Source: Solimonas thermocellulolyticum
GTDB lineage: Bacteria; Pseudomonadota; Gammaproteobacteria; Nevskiales; Nevskiaceae
Reading direction: 5' to 3'
Assembly: GCF_040327995.1 (NCBI RefSeq)
Contig: NZ_JBEPIJ010000014.1
Coordinates: 19,583-83,582 of the forward strand
DNA: 64,000 nucleotides
Part shown: positions 1 through 8,212 of the stretch, piece after piece
Position numbering within the stretch: position 1 is the stretch's first letter
Layout of the letters: each line of letters opens with the position of its first letter
Notes under the pieces: generated by a model
Told to the model about the DNA's origin: nothing
Seen by the model: only the letters and a program-made list of their open reading frames with translations
Databases searched by the model: none
Made by a program: the position numbers and the translations under genes

Positions 1-285
1 GAGCTTCTTGCGCGCCTGCTCACGCGCTTGCTGGCAGTGCGTGCCGTCCTCGAGTTCGAGCAGATCGGCCACTTCTTCGAGGCTAAAACCCAGCCGCTGC
101 GCCGATTTGATGAAGCGGATGCGGCCAAGCGCATCGGCGCCGTAGCGGCGGATGCTGCCGACGGGACGATCCGGCTCCGGCATCAGCCTCTTGCGCTGGT
201 AGAAGCGAATGGTTTCGACATGGACGCCGGCCGCGCGCGCCAGGGCGCCAATCGTCATCGGCTCGCGATCAGAAATAGCGTTCAT
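1..285 (-). CDS. merR: MerR mercury-responsive regulator (N-terminal part)
   Basis: This is the mercury-sensing transcription factor of a mer operon, and the window edge cuts it after 95 codons. The visible part holds the N-terminal winged helix-turn-helix (about residues 10-75, with the GxLAxxAGVxxETIRFYxR pattern) and the start of the dimerisation helix. Cys84 lies in GTHC and matches the first Hg(II)-binding cysteine of MerR; the other two would be past the edge. It is transcribed divergently from merT, with the operator between them, which is the classic mer layout. Family identity is clear. Full length and the remaining cysteines cannot be seen. Confidence 0.95.
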   Translation of the reverse strand, partial: MNAISDREPMTIGALARAAGVHVETIRFYQRKRLMPEPDRPVGSIRRYGADALGRIRFIKSAQRLGFSLEEVADLLELEDGTHCQQAREQARKKL

Positions 286-289
286 GGCC

Positions 290-320
290 TTGACTCCGTA
301 CTTAAGTACGGAAGTAAGCT
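290..320 (+). promoter_or_regulatory. mer operator/promoter (MerR-type, 19-bp spacer)
   Basis: A -35 hexamer TTGACT (290-295) and a -10 TAAGCT (315-320) are separated by 19 bp. That overlong spacer is typical of MerR-activated promoters, where the activator untwists the DNA. The spacer contains a perfect 16-bp palindrome, CCGTACTTAAGTACGG (296-311), which is the MerR binding site. The -10 ends only 6 bases before the merT ATG, so the expected transcription start falls at or next to the start codon. Confidence 0.93.
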
Positions 321-326
321 TACGCC

Positions 327-701
327 ATGAAACCCGATTCCCCAACCGCGCGTGCCGACACAGGTAGCGGTCGAATGGCGCTGGCGACCGGGTTCGTCTC
401 CGCGATCCTGGCCTCGACCTGTTGCCTCGGGCCGCTGGTGCTGATCACGCTGGGCTTCTCGGGGGCATGGATCAGCAACCTGACGGCCCTCGAACCCTAC
501 CGCCCGATCTTCATCGGCGTGGCCCTCGTCGCGTTGTTTCTCGCCGGGCGGCGCATCTGGGCAAGCGCTCCCGCGTGTGAGCCGGGACAGCTCTGCGCAG
601 TGCCGTCGGTACGGCGCGGCTACAAGCTGCTGTTCGGGATCGTGGTCGCCTTGGTGATCGTGGCGCTCGGCTTTCCGCTGGTCGCGCCCTGGTTCTATTG
701 A
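327..701 (+). CDS. merT: MerT mercuric ion inner-membrane transporter
   Basis: A 124-residue protein with three predicted membrane helices, close to the usual ~116 residues of MerT. It moves Hg(II) from MerP across the inner membrane. The first helix carries the vicinal pair Cys32-Cys33 (STCCLGP) and the loop after helix 2 carries Cys84 and Cys90, matching the two functional cysteine pairs of the family. The start at 327 gives an N-terminus of family-typical length but leaves no room for a ribosome-binding site after the predicted transcription start. A later start (Met17, base 375) is possible but would shorten the protein. merP follows after 15 bases. Confidence 0.95.
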   Translation: MKPDSPTARADTGSGRMALATGFVSAILASTCCLGPLVLITLGFSGAWISNLTALEPYRPIFIGVALVALFLAGRRIWASAPACEPGQLCAVPSVRRGYKLLFGIVVALVIVALGFPLVAPWFY

Positions 702-716
702 GGAACGGAGGTCGTC

Positions 717-1010
717 ATGAAGAAGCTGCTGGCATGGTCCTGTGTCGCACTCGCTCTCGCATCGAGCGCGCCGCTCATCGCGGCCACCAAGACCGTCACG
801 CTGTCGGTGCCGGGCATGAACTGCGCCGCCTGTCCGATCACGGTCAAGAAGGCCTTGAGCAAGGTGCCGGGCGTGGCCAAGACGGACGTGAACCTCGACA
901 AGCGCGAGGCGACGGTGACCTTCGACGACGCGAGGACCAACGTCGAGGCGCTGATGCGGGCCACGCAGGACGCAGGCTACCCGTCGACCGTTACGGAAAG
1001 CGCGAATTGA
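717..1010 (+). CDS. merP: MerP periplasmic mercuric ion-binding protein
   Basis: A 97-residue periplasmic Hg(II) scavenger that hands mercury to MerT. A signal peptide spans about residues 1-23, ending near AAT. The heavy-metal-associated domain follows, with the diagnostic GMNCAAC motif (Cys36 and Cys39). Length and motif match the family. A strong Shine-Dalgarno (GGAGG, about 8 bases upstream) precedes the ATG. It is co-transcribed with merT, and its stop codon overlaps the next start (TTGA). Confidence 0.96.
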   Translation: MKKLLAWSCVALALASSAPLIAATKTVTLSVPGMNCAACPITVKKALSKVPGVAKTDVNLDKREATVTFDDARTNVEALMRATQDAGYPSTVTESAN

Positions 1011-1228
1011 ACGCACTCGTACTGGAATCGACCCTGCGCTGTCCGGTGTGCGGGCACACGAAGACCGAGGTCATGCCCACCGACGCCTGCCAGTGGTTCT
1101 ATGAGTGCGAAGCCTGCCACACCGTGCTCAAGCCCAAGCCCGGTGATTGCTGCGTCTATTGCTCCTACGGCACCGTGCCTTGCCCGCCCGTTCAAGAACG
1201 GGGCAAGGCGGGCTGTTGCGCCGGCTGA
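1007..1228 (+). CDS. GDCCVxC-domain protein of the mer operon
   Basis: A 73-residue cysteine-rich protein with CPVC (12-15), Cys28, CEAC (34-37), the signature GDCCVYC (46-52), PCPP (58-61) and a C-terminal CC pair (70-71). It belongs to the family named GDCCVxC domain-containing (seleno)protein, members of which I know beside merT and merP; here every signature position is Cys rather than selenocysteine. No biochemical role is established to my knowledge. Position suggests mercury or redox handling. The start is a TTG inside the merP stop (TTGA), chosen because family members begin just before the xLESTLxCPxCG stretch. No merA is visible downstream. Confidence 0.85.
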   Translation: MNALVLESTLRCPVCGHTKTEVMPTDACQWFYECEACHTVLKPKPGDCCVYCSYGTVPCPPVQERGKAGCCAG

Positions 1229-1231
1229 GCG

Positions 1232-1352
1232 TCAGCTTTCGGGCGGCGAGAACCCCAGTGCCTTGCGCTGTTCGGCCCAGTCCCGCGGCAGCGGTTCGTG
1301 CCGGCCGCGCAGGGTTTGCAGGTTCAGATGCCGCGGCTGGCGGCCGTCCAGG
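1232..1352 (-). pseudogene. 3' remnant of a recombinase-associated small gene
   Basis: The minus strand here encodes about 40 residues (ILDGRQPRHLNLQTLRGRH ... DWAEQRKALGF ..., stop at 1234-1232). They closely match the C-terminus of the intact recombinase-partner gene at 3981-4466. DNA identity looks roughly 80% over ~115 bp, so this is a divergent relative rather than a recent copy. The 5' part is absent: homology stops near 1352 inside the truncated AHSA1 reading frame. It marks the end of an older, lost recombinase element. Confidence 0.75.
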
Positions 1353-1682
1353 ATCGACACGCACGCCATTCCGGTGTTCGCTGAGGGTGAAACCGTAGGT
1401 CACTTCCCCCGGCGCAGCCGGTCGCGGCCAGGATGCGTCTGCAAGCTCCAGCACGAGCCGACGGCGCGCCTCGCACACGATGACCGTCCCAACCAGGTAG
1501 GGCGTGCCGGAGGCGTCACACCAGGCGAGGCACCGGCCCAGGGGCGCCTCATCGTCGAGTGACGGCTCGACCTCCATCCACCTGCGGATCAGGCGGGGCT
1601 GGGTCAGTACGGCCCATAATCGATCGGGCGGCGCCTCGATCCAGTGGGATTTTTCGACGATCACCGGCTCTGGCGTGTTCAT
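1353..1682 (-). pseudogene. Truncated AHSA1/SRPBCC-domain gene
   Basis: Begins with a good ATG at 1682 and a strong AGGAGG about 8 bases upstream. It encodes the first ~110 residues of an Aha1/SRPBCC-like protein (VEKSHWIEAPPDRLWAVLT, then a TYGFTL segment). At about 1352 the AHSA1 homology stops and the DNA becomes the recombinase-partner remnant in another frame. The frame stays open to 1128 but encodes arginine/proline-rich junk antisense to the GDCCVxC gene. I therefore call it a chimeric pseudogene. It sits last in the TetR operon, which may originally have ended with a complete second AHSA1 protein. Confidence 0.7.
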
Positions 1683-1793
1683 TGGCGATCCTCCTTTGGT
1701 TCCCGGTCCTTGCGCGCCTTGGGGTAGATGGCATCTCATCGACCTTGGCATGACGTCTGCGCTTGCGTGCCTTATCGGTGGAGCGCAGGGCAG

Positions 1794-2329
<536 letters not shown>

Positions 2330-2333
<4 letters not shown>

Positions 2334-2746
2334 GAGCGGGCCTCCTGGCTTTCGAGGGTGTGGGGAGCGGAGTGATGCTCGTGGGCGATGAGCCACCGGT
2401 CATCGCGCTTGACGAACCCCAGGGTCAATCGGCAAACGGGTGAGGGCGAGCCACCGATGCGCAAGAGTCCCGTGGCGAAGGCCACATCGTGCCCGGCGGT
2501 CACGCGCAGGTCCTCGATGACGAAGAGATCCGGGTGCGGCGCGCCGTAGCGGAAGAACAGATCCCAGGTCCGGCGGTAGGCGTCGAGCCCGAGCGATTGC
2601 AGCGGCTCGGGCACGTCGAATATCACGATGTCCTCGGTGTGCTGCGCAAGGATGCCATCCAGGTCGCCCGCCTGGATAGCGCACTCCCAGCGGCGGATCA
2701 CAGCCTCGATGTCGCCCGACGCCGCCGATGCACCCGCAGCGTTCAT
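2330..2746 (-). CDS. SnoaL-like / NTF2-fold protein
   Basis: A 138-residue protein with the NTF2-like pattern of small polyketide-cyclase/ketosteroid-isomerase relatives: a helical start (DIEAVIRRWECAIQAGDLDGILAQHTEDIVIFD), then VPEPLQSLG, and the C-terminal strand pair ending DRWLIAHEHHS. The ATG at 2746 overlaps the upstream AHSA1 stop (ATGA), and its own stop overlaps the VOC start in the same way. Such proteins often act on small hydrophobic or reactive molecules, but the substrate cannot be inferred. Confidence 0.85.
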
Positions 2747-3189
2747 GGCGTGGGGATCTCCGCTTCCACCAAGCGAGTGAGCAGGTCGAAGGACTGCTGC
2801 CAACCCATGCGGCAGGCCTCGGGGGGGACCGCATCGGGCAGCCCTGCCTGCTCCACCGTCAGTTCGGTGCCGCAGGACACGGCGCGCAAGGTATAGGTGG
2901 TCAACATTTCGCCGGGCAGCCCTGGGTCGTCGAAGCGATCGGTGGCCACGAGCTTTTCGTTCGGCACGACCTCGCGGTAGGCCCCACCGAAGCTGTGGCG
3001 CTGCCCATTGCCCAAGTTGATGAAGCTCATGCGGTAACGCCCGCCGACCCGAAGGTCGAGTTCGTGCACCTCGGCCACGAAGCCATCGGGCGGATTCCAT
3101 TTGACGATCGCGGCCGACACGGTCAGTGCCCGCCACAGGCGCTCGGGCGGGCAGCGAAAGACGCGCACCTGGGTCAGGGTATACGGCAT
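2743..3189 (-). CDS. AHSA1/SRPBCC-domain protein
   Basis: A 148-residue START-like fold protein of the Aha1 C-terminal-domain family. Typical segments are RVFRCPPERLWRALT, the glycine-rich GGRYRMSF, GAYREVVPNEKLV and the late GWQQSFDLLTRLVE. The ATG at 3189 (MPYTL) is preferred to the one at 3195 because the AGAGGAG ribosome site is 6 bases from it and would abut the earlier ATG. The TetR stop lies just upstream, between that ribosome site and the start. It is the first structural gene after the regulator. Substrate unknown. Confidence 0.85.
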   Translation of the reverse strand: MPYTLTQVRVFRCPPERLWRALTVSAAIVKWNPPDGFVAEVHELDLRVGGRYRMSFINLGNGQRHSFGGAYREVVPNEKLVATDRFDDPGLPGEMLTTYTLRAVSCGTELTVEQAGLPDAVPPEACRMGWQQSFDLLTRLVEAEIPTP

Positions 3190-3191
3190 GG

Positions 3192-3863
3192 TCATCTCCT
3201 CTTCGATGGCGGATGGCGGGTTGGGAAACGAGTCGCAAGACTCGCGTTGTTGCGCGCCTCGTTGCGGCGAACCGGTAAAAGCCCCTCGACATAGCGCTTG
3301 AGATGCGCGATGGCCTCGAGTGCTGCCCGAGGATCGTTCAAGGCTTTGGCGAGCACGAAGCCGCCTTGCAGCACGGCCTGGATGTGGCGGGCCAGGCTCT
3401 CGGCACTCCAGTCGGCCTTGGGCGCGTACCGGGCCCGGGCCGCCTCGATGGTGGGTACGAGCGTTTGTGCGTGGGCCTCGATGCCCGCGCCGCAGGCGGC
3501 CTGCAGGGCCGGGTGGCTGGCAAAGGTCTCTTGCACCAGGGTGCCGAGCAGGCAGGTGAACTCGGGCAGCTCGCCGCGCACCCGTGCTGCGCGGAAGTCC
3601 AGGTAGGCCAGCAGCCGCGCGCGCGGGTCCTCGACCTGCCAGTACGGTGCGGCTTCGAACAACGCGCCGGTGCGTGTGTTCCAGTGCTCGACGGCCGCCA
3701 GCGCCGCGGCTTCCTTGCTGTCGAAGTGGTGGAAGAACGCGCCCTTGGTGACGCAGGCGGCCCGGCAAAGGTCATCGACCGTGGTGGCGGTGTAGCCCTT
3801 TTCGCGAAACGTGCGCAGGGCGACATCGAGCAAACGGGTGCGGGCGCTTTCGGCATCAGCCAT
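3192..3863 (-). CDS. TetR/AcrR-family transcriptional repressor
   Basis: A 223-residue regulator. The N-terminal helix-turn-helix (about 8-55) has the TetR signature TRLLDVALRTFREKGYTATTVDDL followed by VTKGAFFHHFDSKEA; the C-terminal ligand domain is variable. It is the first gene of an operon AHSA1-SnoaL-VOC-(AHSA1 remnant), all joined by overlaps. Two operator-like palindromes lie immediately upstream of its ATG, so autorepression and operon-wide control are likely. The inducing ligand is unknown. The operon content suggests response to a toxic organic compound, which is inference. Confidence 0.93.
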   Translation of the reverse strand: MADAESARTRLLDVALRTFREKGYTATTVDDLCRAACVTKGAFFHHFDSKEAAALAAVEHWNTRTGALFEAAPYWQVEDPRARLLAYLDFRAARVRGELPEFTCLLGTLVQETFASHPALQAACGAGIEAHAQTLVPTIEAARARYAPKADWSAESLARHIQAVLQGGFVLAKALNDPRAALEAIAHLKRYVEGLLPVRRNEARNNASLATRFPTRHPPSKRR

Positions 3864-3867
3864 TGCA

Positions 3868-3915
3868 ACATACCAACCGGTTGGTGTTCTATAAACATAC
3901 CGATTGGTTGGTATG
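3868..3915. promoter_or_regulatory. Paired TetR operators upstream of the repressor
   Basis: Two related palindromes lie within 50 bp of the TetR start. The first is a perfect 14-mer, ACCAACCGGTTGGT (3872-3885). The second is CATACC-8-GGTATG (3896-3915). Read on the opposite strand, the second again contains ATACCAACC, so both share the same half-site. An AT-rich segment between them (ATAAACAT) may hold the -10 of the minus-strand promoter. Spacing and symmetry fit a TetR-family autorepressor. Confidence 0.8.
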
Positions 3916-3980
3916 GTGTCAAGGCCGCGCCGGTGAAGCCTTCACCTGCTCAGGCTGGGTCCGCGCGGTAGAGGCCTGCG

Positions 3981-4466
3981 CTACCGACCCGGCGCAAACC
4001 CCAGCAGCCGGCGCTGTTCGGCCCAATCCCGTGGCAGCAGCTCATGCCTCCCGCGCAGTGTTTGCAGATTCAGATGGCGCGGCTGGCGCCCGTCCAGGAT
4101 GGCCTCGACGATGTCGGGGGCCAGCAGGGTCAAGCGCAGCACCTCGGCCACCCAGCCGGGCTCCAGCTTCAGAGCAAGGGCCAGGTCGGTCGCCGTGGCA
4201 TAGCGCCCCTCCTCGAGCAGCCGCTTCCAGTAGAAGGCCTTGCCCAGCGTCTTGATCATCGGCGCATCCAGCCCGCCCACCGATTGCGCGGTGGTCCCGG
4301 GCGTGGGCGGGATCAGGAGCTTGCGGTTGTGCCGGCGCTTGATCGTCAGCGGCACCACGGTCACCCGCTGGCTGCCGCTGACGTAGCTGCGGGCATCGGC
4401 GCCGACTTCGACCCGGATCACGCGGCGGCGGGAGTTCGGCACGGGATCGGAAGACGCCTGGGTCAT
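3981..4466 (-). CDS. Recombinase-partner protein of unknown function
   Basis: A 161-residue protein encoded directly after the serine recombinase (its ATG overlaps the recombinase stop, ATGA). The C-terminal half (ATATDLALALKLEPGWVAEVL, then LLAPDIVEAILDGRQP and RDWAEQRRLLGF) looks like a helix-turn-helix region and resembles C-terminal tails seen in some invertase-like recombinases. It therefore probably binds DNA together with the recombinase, as a split-off part or accessory factor. The N-terminal ~60 residues are basic. A divergent 3' fragment of a relative lies at 1232-1352. The function is inferred from context only. Confidence 0.65.
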   Translation of the reverse strand: MTQASSDPVPNSRRRVIRVEVGADARSYVSGSQRVTVVPLTIKRRHNRKLLIPPTPGTTAQSVGGLDAPMIKTLGKAFYWKRLLEEGRYATATDLALALKLEPGWVAEVLRLTLLAPDIVEAILDGRQPRHLNLQTLRGRHELLPRDWAEQRRLLGFAPGR

Positions 4467-5800
4467 GCCAAGGCCTCCTCGGCACTCGCGCGGCACTCCT
4501 CGACCAAGGGATGCGCGCCGATCTCGGGCCCCAGTCCCAGCCAGCCGTCCTCGCGCCAGAGGATGTCGAGCCCGTGCTCATGCAGTTGCACCCGCTCGAT
4601 CAGCAGCCGCGCGATGCGTTGCTGCTCGGCCGGGAACAACTGTGACCACACCTCCCCGATGCGGCGCATCGCCACCACCACCTGCGCTTCGTCGAGGGCG
4701 GCACCCGCCGGGTGGCGCTGGCACGCCCGCCAGGTGCCGATCAGCACTTCCGGTGCCGACAGTGCTGCGTGGATCTGCGCGAGGACCGCGTTTTCGATCT
4801 CGGCGGCGGGCAGATGACCGACGTCCACAGCGCCCGGCGCCAGGCTCGCGCCTGCGTTGCGGCGCTTGTGCAGATAGGGGACGTAGTAGCGATAGAGGCG
4901 TCCGCTCTTCTTCTTGACGAAGGTGTGCAGCATGCGCTGCCCGTCGGGCGCGAACAGCAGCCCGGCGAGCAAGGCCGGATGCTGGGCGCGGTGTTCGCGC
5001 GGCGCCTGTTTGCGGCGCTCGATGAACGCGTGCGCGGCGTCCCATAGATCTTGGGGCACGATGGCGTCGTGCTGGCCGGGATACCAGGTGCCGTGGTTGC
5101 GGATCTCGCCCAGGTAGATCCGGTTGCGCAACAAGGCGAAGATGTATTGCTGGTCGATCGGGCGGCCCGTGCGCTGGCGTCCGCCCTGAGTCACCCAGGC
5201 CTTGGTCCTGTGGCCTTCGATGGCCAGCTCCCGCACCAGCCGCGCCCCCGAGCCATGCTCGGCATAGCGCCGGAAGATGTCGCGCACCAGCGCCGCTTCG
5301 CGCTCGTTGACGACGAGCTTGCGCTCGATGACGTCATAGCCCAGCGGCGGCATGCCGCCCATCCACATGCCCTTCGCCTTGGAGGCGGCGATCTTGTCGC
5401 GGATGCGCTCGCCGGTGACCTCGCGCTCGAACTGCGCGAAGGACAGCAGGATGTTGAGCGTGAGCCGCCCCATCGAGGTCGTGGTGTTGAACTGCTGCGT
5501 GACCGCCACGAAAGAGACACCGTTGCGGTCGAACACCTCCACCAGTTTGGCGAAGTCGGCCAGGCTGCGCGTGAGGCGGTCGATCTTGTAGACGACCACA
5601 ATGTCGATGCGGCCGGCCTCGATGTCGGCCAGCAGCCGCTTGAGCGCCGGGCGGTCGAGGTTGCCGCCGGAGTACCCGCCGTCGTCATAGCCGTCTTCGA
5701 CGGCGATCCAGCCCTCGTGGCGCTGACTGGCAATGTAGGCCAGCCCGGCGTCGCGTTGGACCTCCAGGCTGTTGTATTCCTGGTCGAGCCCTTCGTCGCT
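4463..5800 (-). pseudogene. Large serine recombinase, 5'-truncated
   Basis: Encodes most of a serine recombinase. The resolvase domain begins at SDEGLDQEYNSLEVQRD and continues through YSGG...DRPALKRLL, VVYKIDRLTRS and ITGERIRDKIAASK. The Recombinase domain follows (RLVRELAIEGHRT, LLRNRIYLGEI), then a zinc-ribbon-like segment and a coiled coil. The first ~12 residues, including the YTRKS segment with the catalytic serine, are missing: the frame reaches a TAA at 5818-5816 and the upstream DNA is IS3 transposase. There is no start codon with a ribosome site. An internal start at 5599 would lack the active site. I call it inactive. The downstream partner gene is intact. Confidence 0.85.
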
Positions 5801-6303
5801 GATCCAGCACGCGCGTTACGTACTCGCCGCCGATGCCGTGATCCACTGCGATGTCCACGCACTCGTGGCTGAAGTCGTCGGTGATCGTCAGGCACTTGAT
5901 GCGCCGACCACTGGCCAAGCTGTCGCTGACGAAGTCCATGCTCCAGACCTCGTTGATCGTCTCGCAGCGGTGCAGCGGCACGCGTTCGAGCCGCAGCCGC
6001 TTACTGCCCCGGCGTTTGCGCACCGCCAGGTCAGCCAACCGATACAGCCGGTACACGCGCTTGTCGTTGATCGCCGTACCGTCGGCTCGCAGCAGGTCGC
6101 CGATGCACCGGTAGCCGAAGCGCCTGCGCTCGTGCGCCAGCTGCGTGATGCGCTGGCTCATGTGCCGATCCGCCTCGGCTCGCAGAGGCGGGTGGCGCCA
6201 GCTGTCGCGCGACAGACCCACCAAGGTGCACGCCCGTCGTTCGCTGATCGAGGTCTCTTGCAGCATCTTGCCCACCGCCTGTCTCTTGGCCGGTGGGCTC
6301 AGC
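5801..6303 (-). pseudogene. IS3 OrfB transposase fragment (rve/DDE domain cut)
   Basis: The frame encodes the start of an IS3 OrfB: SERRACTLVGLSRDSWRH (HTH_21 region), RRFGYRCIGDLLR, and then the integrase core beginning NEVWSMDFVSD with the first catalytic Asp and TITDDFSHECV. The protein stops being IS3-like after YVTRVLDQ, where the sequence switches to the recombinase in another frame. The second Asp and the Glu of the DDE triad are absent. Non-functional. Confidence 0.85.
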
Positions 6304-6413
6304 ACTTTACCCCGAAGGCCACCTTCAGCGCTTCGTTGTCCAGGGCTGCCTCGGCCAGCAGCTTCTTCAGCCTGGCGTTCTCCGCTTCCAGCTCGCGCAG
6401 CCGCTTCGCGTCG
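6299..6413 (-). pseudogene. IS3 OrfA C-terminal fragment
   Basis: About 38 codons of the OrfA leucine-zipper end (RDAKRLRELEAENARLKKLL, then LDNEALKVAFGVKC and a TGA at 6301-6299). OrfA and OrfB frames overlap here, as expected for programmed -1 frameshifting in IS3 elements. The helix-turn-helix half of OrfA is missing because an ISL3 end lies at 6415. Confidence 0.75.
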
Positions 6414-6414
6414 C

Positions 6415-6622
6415 GGCTCTATGCCGTTTTGTGTGGAAACGCTTCGCGTCATGTCGGCATGGCTGGCGCGAACGGACTGGCCGGCAGGTGCCTGAGCTTG
6501 GACATGCGCAGGTAGGCGATGGCGATGAAGTTCTGGCTCGTCCTGAAGCCGCGCGCGGCGCGCTTGGCCTGTTGCAGCAACCCGTTCATGGCTTCGACGA
6601 AGGCGTTGCTGCGGTGATCGAC
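6415..6622 (-). mobile_element. ISL3-family element fragment (3' end with terminal repeat)
   Basis: From 6415 the plus strand reads GGCTCTATGCCGTTTTGTGT, matching the style of ISL3-family terminal repeats. The minus-strand frame 6622-6449 encodes the C-terminus of an ISL3 transposase (DHRSNAFVEAMNGLLQ, AKRAARGF, NFIAIAYLRMSKLRHLP; stop 6451-6449). The 5' portion is gone: the sequence runs into the left end of the IS21 element at 6623. The intact terminal repeat abutting IS3 orfA indicates ISL3 inserted into the IS3 element first. Confidence 0.78.
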
Positions 6623-6684
6623 TGTTGCCGCTCGCTGAAAACTGACCAGCAAATCGAGGATCTGCTCGCGGAAAATTGACCAGG
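6623..6684 (+). repeat. IS21 left end with two transposase-binding repeats
   Basis: Outer copy at 6623-6650 (core GAAAACTGACCA) and inner copy at 6664-6684 (core GAAAATTGACCAGGG), spaced by about one and a half helical turns. The inner copy is nearly identical to the inner copy at the right end. Confidence 0.85.
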
Positions 6685-6740
6685 GTGTTCCGACCTAGCC
6701 TGCGGGGTTTAAAGCCCAGCAGGGAGACGAGGTGCACCCC

Positions 6741-8212
6741 ATGGCGACATACGCGAAAGTCCGCAGGATGCGGCTGCGGGACGGGCTATCGATCAGCGAG
6801 ATCGCACGCCGCACGAGCCTGTCGAGAAACACGATCAAGACGTGGCTGCGGGAGCCGACCCGCAGCGAGATGAAGTACCGGCGCCCTGCCGGCCCCAAGA
6901 AGATCACGGACCACGAGCAGTGGCTGCGCTAGGCACTGGAGGCCGATTCGCGTCGGCCACGGCGTGAGCGACGCACCGCGCTGAAGCTGCATGCACAGCT
7001 CAAGGACCAGGGCTTCACCGGCAGCTACGCGCGCGTCACCGAGTTTGTCCGTAAGTGGCGGCCGAGCTGGGCGCGATCAGCGCCCGAGCGGCCTATGTGC
7101 CGCTGACGTTTACCTGGGGCGAGGCCTTCCAGTTTGACTGGAGCGAGGAGCACCTCGTGATCGGCGGGATCTGGCGCAAGGTGCAGCTGGCGCACATGAA
7201 GCTGTGCGCCTCCCGCGCCTTCTGGCTCGTGGCCTACCCGAGTCAGGGCCACGAGATGCTCTTCGACGCGCACACCCGCTGCCTGACCGGCCTGGGCGGG
7301 GTCGCCCGGCGCGGCATCTACGACAACATGAAGACGGCGGTCGACCAGATCCCGCGCAAGGATCGTGGGCGCGTCGTCAACGCGCGCTTCACCGCGATGA
7401 CGGCGCACTATCTGTTCGATCCCGACTTCTGCAACGTCGCCTCCGGCTGGGAGAAGGGTCGCGTCGAGAAAGGCGTGCAGGATGCCCGTCGCCGGATCTG
7501 GCTCGACGCCACGCAGCAGCGATTCGGCAGCTTCGCCGAGCTCAATGTCTGGCTGGCGACCCAGTGCATGGAGGCCTGGTCAGCGCCGCACCCGGACTTC
7601 TCCGGCATGACCATCCGGGAGGCCTGGGAGCACGAGCAGCCACAGCTGATGCCGATGCCCACACCGTTTGAAGGATCCGTCGAGCTGCCGGCGCGGGTGT
7701 CGAGCACGAGTCTGGTGTCGGTCTCCCGTAACCGTTACTCGGTGCCGTGTCGGCTTGCGGGGCATCGCGTCAGCGTGCGGCTGTATCCCGAGCGCGTCGT
7801 CATCGTCGCCGATCAGAGCGTCGTGGCCGAGCATGCCCGCGCCGTCGATCGCGACCACGTCATCTACGACTGGCAGCACTACCTGCCGCTGATCGAGCGC
7901 AAGCCCGGTGCGCTGCGAAACGGCGCGCCGTTTGCCGATCTGCCGGACCCGCTGCAACGGCTGCGTCGGGCGCTGCTCAAACGCGACGGCGGCGACAAGG
8001 TCATGGCACAGGTGCTCATGGCCGTGCTGGTCGCCGTCGAGCTGGTGCTCGACAGTGGCCGCCCCAGCGCCGAGCACGTGCTCAACGTCCTCGCACGACT
8101 CAGGCAAGGACCACCACCGCAATCGGTCGAGACCTCTCTGTGCGTCAAGGCGGCGCCGATTGCCGATACCGAGCGATACGACACGCTGCGTACGGAGGTG
8201 AGCCATGGCTGA
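6741..8212 (+). pseudogene. istA: IstA transposase, inactivated by stop and frameshift
   Basis: IS21 transposase. The N-terminal helix-turn-helix starts at ATG 6741 (MATYAKVRRMRLRDGLS, then NTIKTWLRE). An in-frame TAG at 6930-6932 interrupts it (LR-stop-ALEAD, probably an ancestral CAG). The same frame then continues to SYARVTEFVRKWR, and near 7050-7060 the homology jumps to another frame. From there the DDE integrase core runs on: FQFDWSEE, YDNMKT, EKGRVEKGV and the C-terminal NRYSVP domain. Two independent lesions mean no full-length IstA. The 3' end overlaps istB by 8 bases. Confidence 0.88.

Larger units (their letters stand above)
5801..6413 (-). mobile_element. IS3-family element fragment
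   Basis: Contains the 3' end of orfA and the first ~170 codons of orfB of an IS3-family insertion sequence (IS407-like sequence style). Its left side is fused to the recombinase gene at about 5800, and its right side is cut by an ISL3 terminal repeat at about 6415. Neither terminal repeat of the IS3 element is visible, so both ends were removed by later events. Confidence 0.85.

Noticed and set aside
2743..3768. Apparent 341-residue protein ending in the AHSA1 domain
   Set aside because: The first ~190 residues are the TetR gene in another frame. ATG 3189 has the ribosome site and starts the domain.
5685..6737. A continuous 350-codon frame spanning IS21 end, ISL3, IS3 and recombinase DNA
   Set aside because: It joins pieces of different elements in mixed frames; only the central part is IS3 OrfB, and it is truncated.
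6732..6932. A small 66-residue helix-turn-helix gene
   Set aside because: It is the 5' part of istA ended by an internal TAG; homology continues in the same frame after the stop.
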